NCBI RefSeq assembly: GCF_000429465.1
Contig: NZ_AUBX01000010.1
Span: 744,001-808,000, forward strand
Reading direction: 5' to 3'
Length of the DNA: 64,000 bases
Source: Algoriphagus vanfongensis DSM 17529
Lineage (GTDB): Bacteria > Bacteroidota > Bacteroidia > Cytophagales > Cyclobacteriaceae
Of this stretch, positions 37,183-47,001 are shown one piece after another. Within the stretch, counting starts at the first letter, position 1. Every line of letters starts with the position of its first letter. The notes beneath the pieces were generated by a model. It was not told the origin of the DNA, made no database searches, and saw nothing but the letters and a program-made list of their open reading frames with translations. Made by a program: the position numbers and the translations under genes.

Positions 37183-37220
37183 AAATCCAGAGATTAAAAT
37201 CTAATCTCTGGATTTTTTTT
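37183..37220 (+). terminator. Strong intrinsic terminator after yaaA
   Basis: AAATCCAGAGATTA (37183-37196) pairs perfectly over 14 bp with 37202-37215 across a 5-base loop and runs into a T tract to 37220. It separates yaaA from the next cargo gene. Confidence 0.88.
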
Positions 37221-37276
37221 GACCTTAGATTTGTGGTAGTTTAGAGGTCTGGGATTAAATCTACTCACCAAGACTT

Positions 37277-40200
37277 TTGAAGTTACGACCAGCAAAAAAG
37301 CATTTTATATTTTTAGCGCTTACCCTAGTGGTAAGTGCCAGCTTGGCTTTTGCGTGGACTGATCTGAGACCTACTTCCAATCCTACTGTCTTGGAAGCTC
37401 AGGAAATGGCAGATCCCGAGCTCACTGGACCTGATAAGCTATGCAATGTTTTTGGGAGTATAATCGGAGATTTTTCAGGTGGCGGGAATCCAAATACAGA
37501 TACATATTCATGGAAGATTTTTAGCCCAAGCGGACAATTGTTATTTGAAAGATCCGGGGGATTCCAGACGATTAGTTACACATTTTCTCTGATCGGGACA
37601 CACCGGGTAGAGTTAACGGTCAGTAGAGGAAATCCAATTATTTATAACGAAGTTAAAGAAGTGGAACTTATTCGCGGGCCTCAAGTAATTTTACAATCTA
37701 ATTACCAATTATGCGGCTCCAGCACTGTTGAATTAACAGCTATATCACCATCTACTACCAATTTTTCAGATTATCTATTTGAATGGAAGAATGAACAAGG
37801 AACCATATTAGGGACTACAAATACAATACAAGTGGACAGCCCAGGTATATACGACGTCAAATTTTATTTCGAGGATATCTTAGGCACATCTGTATGTCTT
37901 TCGGAACTCAGCACATCAGTAGAGGGAGTAAATGATTACCAAATTACTCAAAGTGCAAATGACGCCTGTCCAGATTTGCAAGTGACATTTGCTACTGATC
38001 CTCAAGTGTCCGGTAGTTGGTTTTATGAAAAAAATGGAACTGGAACACGAAACTACCTTGCTGATGGGAACACTATAAATATTTTCCCGAATCAAAATCT
38101 TAATGGCGAGGGAAATTATTCGATTATTTTTATCCCAGATTCTTCTACTGGAGCATGTTTGGTTGAAAAATCGACCACTTTAACCTACTTTCCTCAGCCA
38201 GATTTCTTTCTTGTAAGTTCTGTTGGGGCATCTGGCTGCAAAGTCTATGATGGGTCCCTGACGATACAAGCAACAACTCCTTTGGATTACATCTTTATTG
38301 AAGGAATAGGAGTAGTATCCCCTCCTCTTTCCCCGGGTGACACCTTTGAATTTACCAATTTAGAATCTGGAGCCTACAGTATGGTAGGAGTTTTGGGAAG
38401 CTGTATCAATACACTTGGATCAGTAGTTTCCCTCACTGACCCTCCAGAATCTCTAAAATTTAGCATTACAGATATTCAGGGAGAAATGTGTACTGAAGAT
38501 GGCAAAACCTTGGGTTCTTTTGATGTCTTATTTACAAATGGTCCATTTGACGGATCCTATAGAGTAATCAATGAAAAAGGTGCGGAAGTCCAAAGCTCAC
38601 TACTTGAAAGCACTTCTGGTCTTAATATCGAAATTCCAGGCGGCAGGTATTATTTTGAACTCTATAGCACAGATAGTTGCAGCCTGCCTAAGGCTGAATT
38701 AATTGATGTTCCGGGCCTGGGACTTACAGAGTTTTATGTACCTGACGAGCTCACAATTTGCCAATCATTTGATCTTATTCCTTCCACTAGTCAAGACTTA
38801 GTCTTTAAACTTGAATACCCTGACAAAACGATAATTACTAAAAATACAGATGAAGCTTTTGAGATCAATGCAGCAGGAACATATAAGCTCATCGGAAGTC
38901 ATTCTAGCGACCCTCTTATCTGTCCAACCGCTAAGGAATTTGAGGTATTTGTAGTAGAGCCAGTTGATTACGAACCTGTTTTGATCAAACAAGATTGTTT
39001 TGGCAATCGAACTTACTTCGCCGAAATCAATGGACGAGACCCTAGTTCTGTGATTTTTTCATGGTATAATGAAAATGATGAGCTGATAGGAACTGGCCAA
39101 AGTATGTTTCCTACTTCGATTGGAGAATTCAAATTAGATGTCCAGCCTGCCAATAGTCAAGCTTGCCAAAATCCACCAAAGGTTTTTCTAATTGAGGAAC
39201 CTATTCTAGAAGTTGATCTCAGTATTTTATCCACTAAACTTTGTGAGTTTGGGCCAGAAGCTATAGTTAGTTTAGAGTCGACTTTTCCTGAAGAAATCAC
39301 CCATATCAGATGGAGGAGATTTGATTCCAATGGTGATATTATTGAACTTCCAGAGTTTAATGAGCTTTGGGAAATTACTACTAGAACAGGCGGCACCTAT
39401 GAGGCTTCTGTCTACAGCATTATTCCTGCAATCAATAAAAATTGTGAACTCGGCAGGGCTACATTTCAGCTGGATCTGACTCCAGACAAAGTTCTATTTG
39501 ATATTCCTGAAGAAATCACCATTTGTGAAAGTTATGAATTGACACCAGAGACCAGTGATAATTTGGATTTTTTTGTAACTGCCCCGGATGGATCCATAGA
39601 GGAAGGAGTCACGGGACAAAGTTTCACTTTGGACCAAGTGGGCACATATACCTTCCTTGCATTTGACCAAGATTCTCCTACCCCATTCTGTCCTGAGCAA
39701 AAGGAAATAATCGTGCAAAAGACAGAGCCAGTCATTTTTGAGCCGGTTCTTTTTGAGGCATTGTGTGACGGCACGCGCACCTATCAAGCTCAGATCCAAA
39801 ATTATCCTATAGAGGAAGTTACTATTAGCTGGATGAATCAAGAGGGGGCTATCATTGGTACAGATGAGTTCCTTACCTTACCCGGACCCGGCACCTATAG
39901 TGTCCTTGTTCAGCCAGTAAACTCTACTCCCTGCCCTTATCCTCCGATTGAATTCATTCAAGAACCTCCTGTTTTCAGTGTTGACATCAGCCTGACTGCA
40001 GATCCACTTTGCCCTGATGCCGAATCAGCCATTTTAACTGCGAGTGCTGACATGGAAACCTTTACTAGGCTTGAATGGTGGTTTACAGATTTGGAAGGAA
40101 ATCAGTCACAGCTGAATCAATTTACCAATCAACTGGAAATTTTAGCTCTTCAAGAAGGCACTTATGAAGTCCGTGCCTTGGATGAGATCCCTTGTCTGTT

Positions 40201-40759
40201 GGGAACTGATCAGGTACTACTATTGCGCAGCCAAGACACTGTGAGGCCAGAGGTAGAAGAAAGCTATCAAGTATGTCCCAAATATTCCATTGGCCCTACT
40301 ATCGATCCCGGAAATTTTGCTTCTTATGAGTGGTACAATCAGGAGCAACTTGTATCTACCAGTCCTACTTTCAAGCCTCTTCAGGTGGGAAGCTATCAAC
40401 TCATCGTCTATAGCCTAGAAGGATGTGCTTATCAAGCCACTTTTGTGACAGAGGAAGAGTGTGAGCTAAAAGTCATTTTCCCTACAGCTATGACACCGGG
40501 ACATTCAGATAAGCCATTTTTAATCTACACTAACTATCTAGTGGATGAGCTGGAACTTTGGATTTTCAATCAATGGGGAGAATTGATCTTTCACTGCCAA
40601 AACAACTCTCTCATCAGTGAGGAATCTACCTGTCCATGGGACGGCTACCTGAATGGGGACAAAATCCCCAATGGAGCTTATACATTGCGGGTTAATTATA
40701 GAAATATTGAGAAAAATATCCGTCAAGAATATCTAGGTTCTATCATGGTGATTGACTGA
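37277..40759 (+). CDS. T9SS type B cargo protein, paralogue 2
   Basis: This 1160-residue secreted protein has a signal peptide (residues 1-26), an opening domain with LTGPDKLCNVFGS and a GNPNTDTYSWKI strand, and roughly ten Ig/PKD-like repeats. The C-terminal sorting domain runs from about residue 1061 (ELKVIFPTAMTPG, WIFNQWGELIFHC, WDGYLNGDKIPNGAY). It aligns along its length with the C-terminal half of the 1840-residue protein and with the next gene. Translation starts at TTG 37277: an in-frame stop at 37256 leaves no ATG. TAGATTTG at 37226-37233 is a possible -7 element. Surface role inferred. Confidence 0.88.
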   Translation: MKLRPAKKHFIFLALTLVVSASLAFAWTDLRPTSNPTVLEAQEMADPELTGPDKLCNVFGSIIGDFSGGGNPNTDTYSWKIFSPSGQLLFERSGGFQTISYTFSLIGTHRVELTVSRGNPIIYNEVKEVELIRGPQVILQSNYQLCGSSTVELTAISPSTTNFSDYLFEWKNEQGTILGTTNTIQVDSPGIYDVKFYFEDILGTSVCLSELSTSVEGVNDYQITQSANDACPDLQVTFATDPQVSGSWFYEKNGTGTRNYLADGNTINIFPNQNLNGEGNYSIIFIPDSSTGACLVEKSTTLTYFPQPDFFLVSSVGASGCKVYDGSLTIQATTPLDYIFIEGIGVVSPPLSPGDTFEFTNLESGAYSMVGVLGSCINTLGSVVSLTDPPESLKFSITDIQGEMCTEDGKTLGSFDVLFTNGPFDGSYRVINEKGAEVQSSLLESTSGLNIEIPGGRYYFELYSTDSCSLPKAELIDVPGLGLTEFYVPDELTICQSFDLIPSTSQDLVFKLEYPDKTIITKNTDEAFEINAAGTYKLIGSHSSDPLICPTAKEFEVFVVEPVDYEPVLIKQDCFGNRTYFAEINGRDPSSVIFSWYNENDELIGTGQSMFPTSIGEFKLDVQPANSQACQNPPKVFLIEEPILEVDLSILSTKLCEFGPEAIVSLESTFPEEITHIRWRRFDSNGDIIELPEFNELWEITTRTGGTYEASVYSIIPAINKNCELGRATFQLDLTPDKVLFDIPEEITICESYELTPETSDNLDFFVTAPDGSIEEGVTGQSFTLDQVGTYTFLAFDQDSPTPFCPEQKEIIVQKTEPVIFEPVLFEALCDGTRTYQAQIQNYPIEEVTISWMNQEGAIIGTDEFLTLPGPGTYSVLVQPVNSTPCPYPPIEFIQEPPVFSVDISLTADPLCPDAESAILTASADMETFTRLEWWFTDLEGNQSQLNQFTNQLEILALQEGTYEVRALDEIPCLLGTDQVLLLRSQDTVRPEVEESYQVCPKYSIGPTIDPGNFASYEWYNQEQLVSTSPTFKPLQVGSYQLIVYSLEGCAYQATFVTEEECELKVIFPTAMTPGHSDKPFLIYTNYLVDELELWIFNQWGELIFHCQNNSLISEESTCPWDGYLNGDKIPNGAYTLRVNYRNIEKNIRQEYLGSIMVID

Positions 40760-40841
40760 TTAAGAAATATCCTCTTCAGTGCATTTTGGAATATTTTTTG
40801 CCTTTTCTGCCTGAGAAAAATTTCTAAAAGCAAAAAGGATG

Positions 40842-40849
40842 TAATTTTG
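40842..40849 (+). promoter_or_regulatory. Putative -7 element of third cargo gene
   Basis: TAATTTTG matches TAnnTTTG and would start transcription near 40856, leaving a leader of about 20 bases before the TTG start at 40875. A -33 element is not clear. Confidence 0.45.
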
Positions 40850-40874
40850 CTCATCACCCCAAAAGTATAGACCC

Positions 40875-43595
40875 TTGTCTGAAAAGGCTCAATTTCCAAA
40901 ATGGAAGATTGGGATACTCTCTATCTGGATGCTGCTGACTGCAAGTACCAGCTTCGCAAGCGAGGCACCAGCTTTAAAAGAGAACTCGAATCCCCGCGTA
41001 TATTCCGAATTTGCAGAACCTCAAATTGTAGGTCCAGATGGGCTATGCAATATTTTTGGGACCGTAGTCGGCACCTATAGTGCCGGTGGTGATATAGGCG
41101 ATGTCTACGAGTGGACTGTATTCGATCCATCAGGAAATGTAATTCTGAGCCGCAATGGTGGAGAACAACTGGAAACAATTCAGGTCGTTTTTTCCGAAAA
41201 TGGAGATTATAGCATCCACCTTAGAGTCAGACGCGGTACTAATTCATCTTATTACGAGGAAACCAAACCAGTCAGTGTGGAAGAGGGACCAGAATTGGCT
41301 TTGTTGCCAGACTACCTCTTATGCGCAGGATCTTATGCTCTATTAACTGCTCTGGATCCCGAAATGCCGAATTTATCCGACTATACAATCGAGTGGAAAG
41401 ATATTGAGGGTAACTTATTGGGAACTGGAAATGAGTTGATGACTTACAATGAAGGATTTCATTTAGTTGAACTTTATCAAACGAATGCAGCTGGAGGCCA
41501 ATCTTGCTTGATCACTGGCTCCACATTTGTTGGTCCTCCGATAGACTTCAAAATCACCACCTCCTCTTCTACAATCTGCGAAGGAGAATCCATTTCTGTC
41601 GGACTAGACACACCACTTTCTGGAGAATGGTTTATCCAAAAAGACTTTACAGGGGCCCGCAGATCCTTGGGAAATGCTTTTGATATCCAGATTCCCTCTT
41701 CTGAATTGGCAGGACCAGGTCTCTATATAGTATCCTTTCAGACCACGACGGAGGATTATCCAGATTGTATTTCCGAAAGAATTGTAGGCTTTGAACTTCT
41801 TGAGAGTCCTCAAATCAGCATCCAAAACACTATTGAACCAGATCCTTGTCTTGCAAACGGAAGTTTTGAGCTTGCTTTTCAAAATGACATTGATGGCTTC
41901 TCCATACCCGAGCTTAATATCACCGGAGGCCCTCAAGTAGCCGGTCAGAGTTTTCCGATATCTAATCTTAAAACTGGGATTTACACCATTTTTCTGGAGA
42001 AAAACGGTTGTCAAACGACTTCGCTATTAGTGCTGGACTCTAGCAACTCTGGCGGATCAACTTCTCCGTCCACAATTATCTCCCCCGAAACATGTAGCCC
42101 CACTGGTGTAGCCCCTGGAAGTATTGAGGTTGATCTAGGAACAAGCTTCACATCTGGCACCTACAGAGTCCTATCTACCCGACAAGGAGAAATTGAGACA
42201 GACGCCATCCCTGCTTCCGGAGAATTTGTGGTAAATCTAAATCAAGGCTCCTATTTTCTTGAGCTGGAGGTTGATGGTTGCACCTACCCGATCATTCCAT
42301 TTGAAATAGAAAATGCACCACACGTAGAGTATACTATACCTACGAATTTGAATATTTGTGAGTCTTTCATCCTTCAACCTGACACAGATCAGAATCTGCG
42401 CTTCACGCTCACCTATCCTGACGGTCAAAGCCAAAGCATCAACGCTGGTCAATCATTTACATTGACAGAGGCGGGCTCGTATTCCATCTATGGTGAAAGT
42501 AGAGATGGAAATACTTCGCTTTGCCCGAAAGTTATAGATTTCACTGCCACCTTTTCATCTTCTATTTCTTTTGCACCTGTCTTGGCTATTGAAAAATGCT
42601 TTGACCCCATTAAGTACATCATCGACCTAAACGGCATTACCATTGAAGAAGCCAGTATCAGGTGGCTTAATGATCAAGGAGAAATCGTAGGACGAAGTCC
42701 AGAGTTTTACCCGAGGGGAGTGGGACTGTATTCTTTGGTAGTACAGCCACTAGAAAGCGGGTATTGTCCTGTAGTCCCGGTGGAGTTTGAAGTTGAGCCG
42801 CAGATCACCTCCGTACCAATGGATCTTACCTCAACTAAAATTTGCCCTGATCCAGGATTGGGATTGGTCACTTTGTCCACAAATGAAGAAGAAGTCGTCG
42901 ATACGGAATGGATCTATTATGACTCACTGGACAATAGAGAAGAACTGGTACAATTTGATGGTCTTTTCGAAATAGAAATTGATCGCCCGGGGACCTATGA
43001 AGCTGTCGCCTACAATAGTTTGGGCTGTGAAATAGGCAGAAATCTGGTTGCGGTAGAAAACAGCAGTCTATTGACTCCTCCCCTTTTAGATGACAGCTAT
43101 GCTATCTGCTCCAAGGAAAACACTTTATCAGGCATTGATCCTGGTGAATTTGCTACGTATGAGTGGTACTTTGGAGAACAACTCGTGTCAACTTCACGCG
43201 TGTATAAACCTACCCAAGTAGGTGAATATTTTTTGGTTGTGACTACTATAGATGGCTGTGAGTTCTCAGGTTCTTTTACGACCTACGATGCCTGCGATTT
43301 TGAAGTCGTATTTCCCAACGCCATGATTGCTGGAGATCCAGCTCGTAATTTCCAAGTGATCCTCTCAGAAGGAGTCACCGAGGCTTCGCTTTTTATCCTC
43401 AACAGACAAGGTGCCTTGATCTATCAGGCAGACAGTGTGGAGATTGCGCCGGAGGCTCCGGTTTTACAATGGGACGGAACCATGCTAGATGGCAAAAAAG
43501 TGCCTGCAGGCACGTACGTGGTAGTTTTGATGGCCAAAAATCCGACCTACGGATTTGAAGAAAAGATAACTGGCTCATTGCTAGTCATCGAGTAG
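40875..43595 (+). CDS. T9SS type B cargo protein, paralogue 3
   Basis: This 906-residue secreted protein is the shortest of the three. It has a signal peptide (about residues 1-29) and an opening IVGPDGLCNIFGTVVGTYS that closely matches paralogue 2. Ig/PKD-like repeats follow, then a sorting domain from about 806 (DFEVVFPNAMIAGDP, FILNRQGALIYQ, WDGTMLDGKKVPAGTY). The sorting domain is more diverged than in the other two: NRQGALIY replaces N(R/Q)WGELIF, and the Cys that precedes the linker is lost. The start is TTG at 40875, since an in-frame stop at 40842 excludes an earlier one. Confidence 0.88.
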   Translation: MSEKAQFPKWKIGILSIWMLLTASTSFASEAPALKENSNPRVYSEFAEPQIVGPDGLCNIFGTVVGTYSAGGDIGDVYEWTVFDPSGNVILSRNGGEQLETIQVVFSENGDYSIHLRVRRGTNSSYYEETKPVSVEEGPELALLPDYLLCAGSYALLTALDPEMPNLSDYTIEWKDIEGNLLGTGNELMTYNEGFHLVELYQTNAAGGQSCLITGSTFVGPPIDFKITTSSSTICEGESISVGLDTPLSGEWFIQKDFTGARRSLGNAFDIQIPSSELAGPGLYIVSFQTTTEDYPDCISERIVGFELLESPQISIQNTIEPDPCLANGSFELAFQNDIDGFSIPELNITGGPQVAGQSFPISNLKTGIYTIFLEKNGCQTTSLLVLDSSNSGGSTSPSTIISPETCSPTGVAPGSIEVDLGTSFTSGTYRVLSTRQGEIETDAIPASGEFVVNLNQGSYFLELEVDGCTYPIIPFEIENAPHVEYTIPTNLNICESFILQPDTDQNLRFTLTYPDGQSQSINAGQSFTLTEAGSYSIYGESRDGNTSLCPKVIDFTATFSSSISFAPVLAIEKCFDPIKYIIDLNGITIEEASIRWLNDQGEIVGRSPEFYPRGVGLYSLVVQPLESGYCPVVPVEFEVEPQITSVPMDLTSTKICPDPGLGLVTLSTNEEEVVDTEWIYYDSLDNREELVQFDGLFEIEIDRPGTYEAVAYNSLGCEIGRNLVAVENSSLLTPPLLDDSYAICSKENTLSGIDPGEFATYEWYFGEQLVSTSRVYKPTQVGEYFLVVTTIDGCEFSGSFTTYDACDFEVVFPNAMIAGDPARNFQVILSEGVTEASLFILNRQGALIYQADSVEIAPEAPVLQWDGTMLDGKKVPAGTYVVVLMAKNPTYGFEEKITGSLLVIE

Positions 43596-43705
43596 TCATA
43601 TTTTTAAAATTTATATTGGCGGAAAAGTCGGAGTCCGATATTTTTCCTATTTTCAGCAGATTTCTACGATTGAAAATTTATTCTTAATCCAAAAAAACCT
43701 ATTCT

Positions 43706-44932
43706 ATGACGCAAGCTATTAATCGCACTGCTTTATTTAATGGAAGTTGTTTTGCCCTCATTACCACGGGACTTTCATTTTCTATTAGAGCGGGGATTTT
43801 ATCCCAACTAGGTGCAGAATTTGACCTGACTGGAGAGCAACTCGGATATATCAATTCCATGTGGTTTTTCGGCTTCCCTATCTCAATGGTTATTGGTGGC
43901 CTTTTCTACCACTCCATTGGCCCCAAAAACATCATGAGAATTGCTTTCGTAGCACATACTTTGGGAGTTTTGTTGACAATTTTTGCTGGTGGATATACCG
44001 GGCTTCTTATTTCTATGCTTTGTATCGGCTTAGGTACAGGATGTACAGAAGCGGCTTGTAATCCTATGATTGCAGACATGTACTCTGGTGACAAGATGAA
44101 CAAGATGCTCAACCGCTTTCACATGTGGTTCCCTGGAGGAATCGTACTTGGCTCCTTGATTTCAAAATTCATGACAAGTATGGATTTGGGCTGGCAAGCT
44201 CAAATGGGTGTGATCATGGTTCCTGCAATCACTTATGCAGTATTATTCGCAGGCAAAACATTCCCTGAGCCACAGTCAAATGAAGCTACTTCTCTCAGCA
44301 GCAATCTCAAGGCAATGTTTTCACCACTATACATTTTTCTAATCATCTGTATGGCGTTGACAGCGATTTCAGAATTCGGACCTGGTCAATGGGTAGAAGT
44401 GATTTTGGGAAGTAGTGGAGCTGACCCTATGATCATCTTGGCATTGACAGCCGGTCTTGTGACTGTGTTGAGATTCTTTGCTGGTCCAGTGGTATCGACT
44501 TTAGGCCAAACTGGCGTGTTGCTTTTCGGAGCAATATTCGCTGCAATCGGCATTTACCTATTCAGTGTGGTGGAAGGCCCTGTAGCCTACCTCGCAGCGA
44601 TCATCTATGCGCTTGGATACGCTTATTTCTGGCCTGTGATGGTAGGAGCAGTTGCTCAAAGAGTACCATTGAGTAGTGCATTGGGAATGTCAGTTATCGG
44701 AGCCGTCGGCATGTTCTCCTCAGGGATCTTTCAGCCAATCATTGGTAGCTGGATTGACAATTCTACAATCGAAAACACTGCGAAAGGTCTTTCTGGAGAA
44801 GCTTTGCAATTAGCAACAGGACAAGACACTTTGCAGAAAATGATGCTTTTCCCGATTATATTGATCGTATTGTTTACAATCTTCTATTTCTGGCAAAAAG
44901 GTAAAAAACCAGCTGCTGCCGCAGCTCACTAA
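43706..44932 (+). CDS. MFS transporter, sugar/nucleoside porter-like
   Basis: This 408-residue inner-membrane transporter has about twelve helices. The loop after helix 2 (YHSIGPKNIMRIAF) and the family-typical LGTGCTEAACNPMIADMYSGDKMNKMLNRFHMWFPGGIVLG resemble FucP-like sugar porters. It stands as a single gene with about 110 bases of upstream DNA and a strong terminator behind it. Substrate not predictable. Confidence 0.87.
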   Translation: MTQAINRTALFNGSCFALITTGLSFSIRAGILSQLGAEFDLTGEQLGYINSMWFFGFPISMVIGGLFYHSIGPKNIMRIAFVAHTLGVLLTIFAGGYTGLLISMLCIGLGTGCTEAACNPMIADMYSGDKMNKMLNRFHMWFPGGIVLGSLISKFMTSMDLGWQAQMGVIMVPAITYAVLFAGKTFPEPQSNEATSLSSNLKAMFSPLYIFLIICMALTAISEFGPGQWVEVILGSSGADPMIILALTAGLVTVLRFFAGPVVSTLGQTGVLLFGAIFAAIGIYLFSVVEGPVAYLAAIIYALGYAYFWPVMVGAVAQRVPLSSALGMSVIGAVGMFSSGIFQPIIGSWIDNSTIENTAKGLSGEALQLATGQDTLQKMMLFPIILIVLFTIFYFWQKGKKPAAAAAH

Positions 44933-44937
44933 AACTC

Positions 44938-44966
44938 AAAAAAGCAGCTTTCGGGCTGCTTTTTTT
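44938..44966 (+). terminator. Intrinsic terminator of MFS gene
   Basis: AAAAAAGCAGC (44938-44948) pairs with GCTGCTTTTTT (44955-44965) across a 6-base loop, giving a textbook hairpin plus T-run. The A-rich left arm would also serve the convergent lipoprotein gene. Confidence 0.9.
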
Positions 44967-44977
44967 ATGCTCAATTT

Positions 44978-45235
44978 CTATTGACAGGAATAACTTTGAT
45001 AGTCATTCTTAAAGAGAGACCAAAGCTTTCCTTCCTCATCCCGATACGTGATTGTTTCAGTCTTGAGCATAATCTCCAACCCCTCGCTAGTCACGATACT
45101 CCCATCGCTCAAGGTAATCGTACAAGAGCCCTCGATGATTTTCACATCTTTCAGACCTATGTCTTCCAATACCCCTTCACAGGAGCTATTTAGAAGCATC
45201 AGGGACAAAACCATGATTGAAAAGGATTTTCTCAT
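44978..45235 (-). CDS. Small hypothetical lipoprotein
   Basis: This 85-residue protein has a signal peptide and lipobox cysteine at residue 19 (LNSSC). The mature part is a short beta-rich domain (CTITLSDGSIVTSEGLEIML, ETITYRDEEGKLWSLF) with two further cysteines that could form a disulfide. I do not recognise the family. It is a single gene sharing the terminator region at 44938-44966 with the MFS gene. Confidence 0.7.
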   Translation of the reverse strand: MRKSFSIMVLSLMLLNSSCEGVLEDIGLKDVKIIEGSCTITLSDGSIVTSEGLEIMLKTETITYRDEEGKLWSLFKNDYQSYSCQ

Positions 45236-45297
45236 CTATATTGACAAAAGCTAACTCTAAAGTAATCAGTCAAAGGTCAAGAAAAAAGTGGGAAACA

Positions 45298-45327
45298 AAA
45301 AAGCCCAACTGCTGTAGCTGGGCTTTG
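45298..45327 (-). terminator. Terminator of tRNA-Arg
   Basis: Read on the minus strand, the tRNA is followed at once by a hairpin (AAAGCCCA pairing with TGGGCTTT, closed by a further AG/CT after one mismatch) and a T-run. Confidence 0.8.
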
Positions 45328-45401
45328 TGACCTCGTCAGGATTCAAACCTGAAACCTCTTGAGCCGTAATCAAGTGCTCTATTCAGTTGAGCTACGAGGC
45401 C
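45328..45401 (-). tRNA. tRNA-Arg (anticodon ACG)
   Basis: On the minus strand the sequence folds as a standard cloverleaf. The acceptor arm GGCCTCG pairs with CGAGGTC (one G-U), and the D stem is GCTC/GAGC. The anticodon stem CTTGA/TCAAG holds loop TTACGGC, giving anticodon ACG, and the T stem TCAGG/CCTGA has loop TTTGAAT. The discriminator is A and CCA is not encoded. It should read CGN Arg codons after A34-to-inosine editing. Confidence 0.95.
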
Positions 45402-45540
45402 GAAACGGTCTGCAAAGGTATTTATATTCTCTTTGAATCCAAACATTCTCCTTCAAGTTTTTTGAAGAAAACAAATCGATACCAGTGCTCCCCTTAAGAA
45501 TTATTAAGACTAAAAGCAGGTTAAATCCTAAAGGATTTTC

Positions 45541-45548
45541 TATTTTTG
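45541..45548 (+). promoter_or_regulatory. Putative -7 element of porin gene
   Basis: TATTTTTG fits TAnnTTTG, 32 bases before the porin ATG at 45581. No convincing -33 element is seen. Confidence 0.45.
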
Positions 45549-45580
45549 CCCGCACTAGCAAGTATTTAAGCACTCTTTTA

Positions 45581-46327
45581 ATGAAAAAAATATTCTCCTT
45601 CCTACTCGCATTTTCATTGGTTCAATTTGTTTTTGCTCAGGAAGAAACCAAGTCCCCTAAAATCCCCATCGGAGGAAGACCCAATATCCCCGCAGATCTC
45701 CGTGTGGAATTTGGATTCAACCTACTCAACAATCGTCCAGAGGACATGAGTACTCGGTTTTTTGCTTCCAAAACTTTCAACATCTACTACCAATATCCAC
45801 TCGCCGTTTTTGGTGCTGGCTCAGGCTTTACCCTTAGCCCAGGAGTCGGAATCGGATCAGACAAGATGGCTTTCAAAGATCATGTCACGCTTGTGAGCGA
45901 CCCTTCCAAAGGCCCAGAGTCAAGTGAATTGGTCGAGCTGACGGAGATTTATGGAGATAATATCACAATTTCCAAAAACACCTTTGCTGCCAACTATGTA
46001 GACATCCCATTGGATCTGACCTATCACATCAATACGGCAAACTACAACAAAGGCTTCCGCGTCAGTGTAGGCGGTAAAGTAGGATGGTTGTACAATGCAC
46101 ACTCCAAGGTAAAAGTAAAAGATGCCGATGGACTGGAGCAAAAAGTCAAAAATGCTCAGGATTATGGCCTAGAAAAGATCCGATATGGACTGACTTTCAA
46201 GGCTGGCACTCCGGGATTTTATGTATGGAGTTACTTTGGACTGAACAACGTCTTTAAAGAAAATATGGGTCCTGTAGAAAATCAGGCTAAGCAAATCAAT
46301 TTTGGAGTAGCTGTAAATCTTTTCTAA
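45581..46327 (+). CDS. Outer-membrane beta-barrel (porin family) protein
   Basis: This 248-residue protein has a clear signal peptide (residues 1-20, ending FAQ). Alternating beta-strand sequence typical of the PF13568-type outer-membrane barrels follows (YYQYPLAVFGAGSGFTLSPGVGIGSD, RVSVGGKVGWLYNAHSKVK). An upstream in-frame start at 45485 exists, but the signal peptide and the TATTTTTG element at 45541 fix the start at 45581. It converges with the PAP2-like gene at a palindromic terminator. Ligand unknown. Confidence 0.85.
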   Translation: MKKIFSFLLAFSLVQFVFAQEETKSPKIPIGGRPNIPADLRVEFGFNLLNNRPEDMSTRFFASKTFNIYYQYPLAVFGAGSGFTLSPGVGIGSDKMAFKDHVTLVSDPSKGPESSELVELTEIYGDNITISKNTFAANYVDIPLDLTYHINTANYNKGFRVSVGGKVGWLYNAHSKVKVKDADGLEQKVKNAQDYGLEKIRYGLTFKAGTPGFYVWSYFGLNNVFKENMGPVENQAKQINFGVAVNLF

Positions 46328-46350
46328 TCACAGTCTCCCAACAAAATTTA

Positions 46351-46382
46351 AAAACCGAGTTTCTAGAAACTCGGTTTTTTTT
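46351..46382. terminator. Palindromic bidirectional terminator
   Basis: AAAACCGAGTTT (46351-46362) and its complement (46367-46378) enclose a CTAG loop, making a perfect 28-base palindrome with T/A tracts on either side, between the porin and PAP2-like genes. Confidence 0.88.
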
Positions 46383-47001
46383 ATGTCCAGATCCACATAA
46401 AGCCAAAAAAGCAGGACACAAAGCCGAAGCCAAAACCTACATAGATCTCTAGAGGAGTGTGAGCATCCAAATACAATCTGGAAGTACCTACCACTCCTGA
46501 CAGCAATAACGCCGCTAGTAAAGGATAAAGCCCTGAAAAGGTAGGGAAACAAATTCCCAATACGACTACCAAGGCTACCAATCCCCCTACTCCCGTCATG
46601 TGGGCAGACATTTTCCAAAACAAAGTCACCAATGTCAGCACGACTACTACCACTGCTATGACAGCCAATGCTTGCCACAGAATTGGATCCAATTCGGTCA
46701 TTTGATACATAAAGTAAACCGTCATCAAAAAATAAATCGAAGTCACCGTGAAAGGCACTATTCGCTCTCTGATTTCGGCCATATGGATGCTTTTGAGCGT
46801 ACCACTGAGCCTCAGTCCGATAATCGTAATCATGGGAATCACCAAGGTAGACAAAGCAATGAGGTAAAAAATCCTCATTTTAAACTCATAGGGCACACTG
46901 CTCGCCTCAGGGACTCCAAACAAAATAAGCCCAAAGACCAAGGAAGGAATTAAAAGAGGCTGAAATACGACGGAAACTATCAGTGCTATGACTCTCCCCA
47001 C
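46381..47001 (-). CDS. PAP2-superfamily-like membrane protein with altered motifs
   Basis: This 206-residue protein has about six helices. The C-terminal part resembles type 2 phosphatidic-acid phosphatases: SAHMTGVGG stands where PSGH is usual, and SRLYLDAHTPLEIYVG gives the SR...H third motif with E in place of the usual D. The KxxxxxxRP first motif is not evident, so activity may be reduced. The start is GTG at 47001, which overlaps the rpoN stop codon by one base, so translation is likely coupled to sigma-54. Confidence 0.75.
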   Translation of the reverse strand: MGRVIALIVSVVFQPLLIPSLVFGLILFGVPEASSVPYEFKMRIFYLIALSTLVIPMITIIGLRLSGTLKSIHMAEIRERIVPFTVTSIYFLMTVYFMYQMTELDPILWQALAVIAVVVVVLTLVTLFWKMSAHMTGVGGLVALVVVLGICFPTFSGLYPLLAALLLSGVVGTSRLYLDAHTPLEIYVGFGFGFVSCFFGFMWIWT

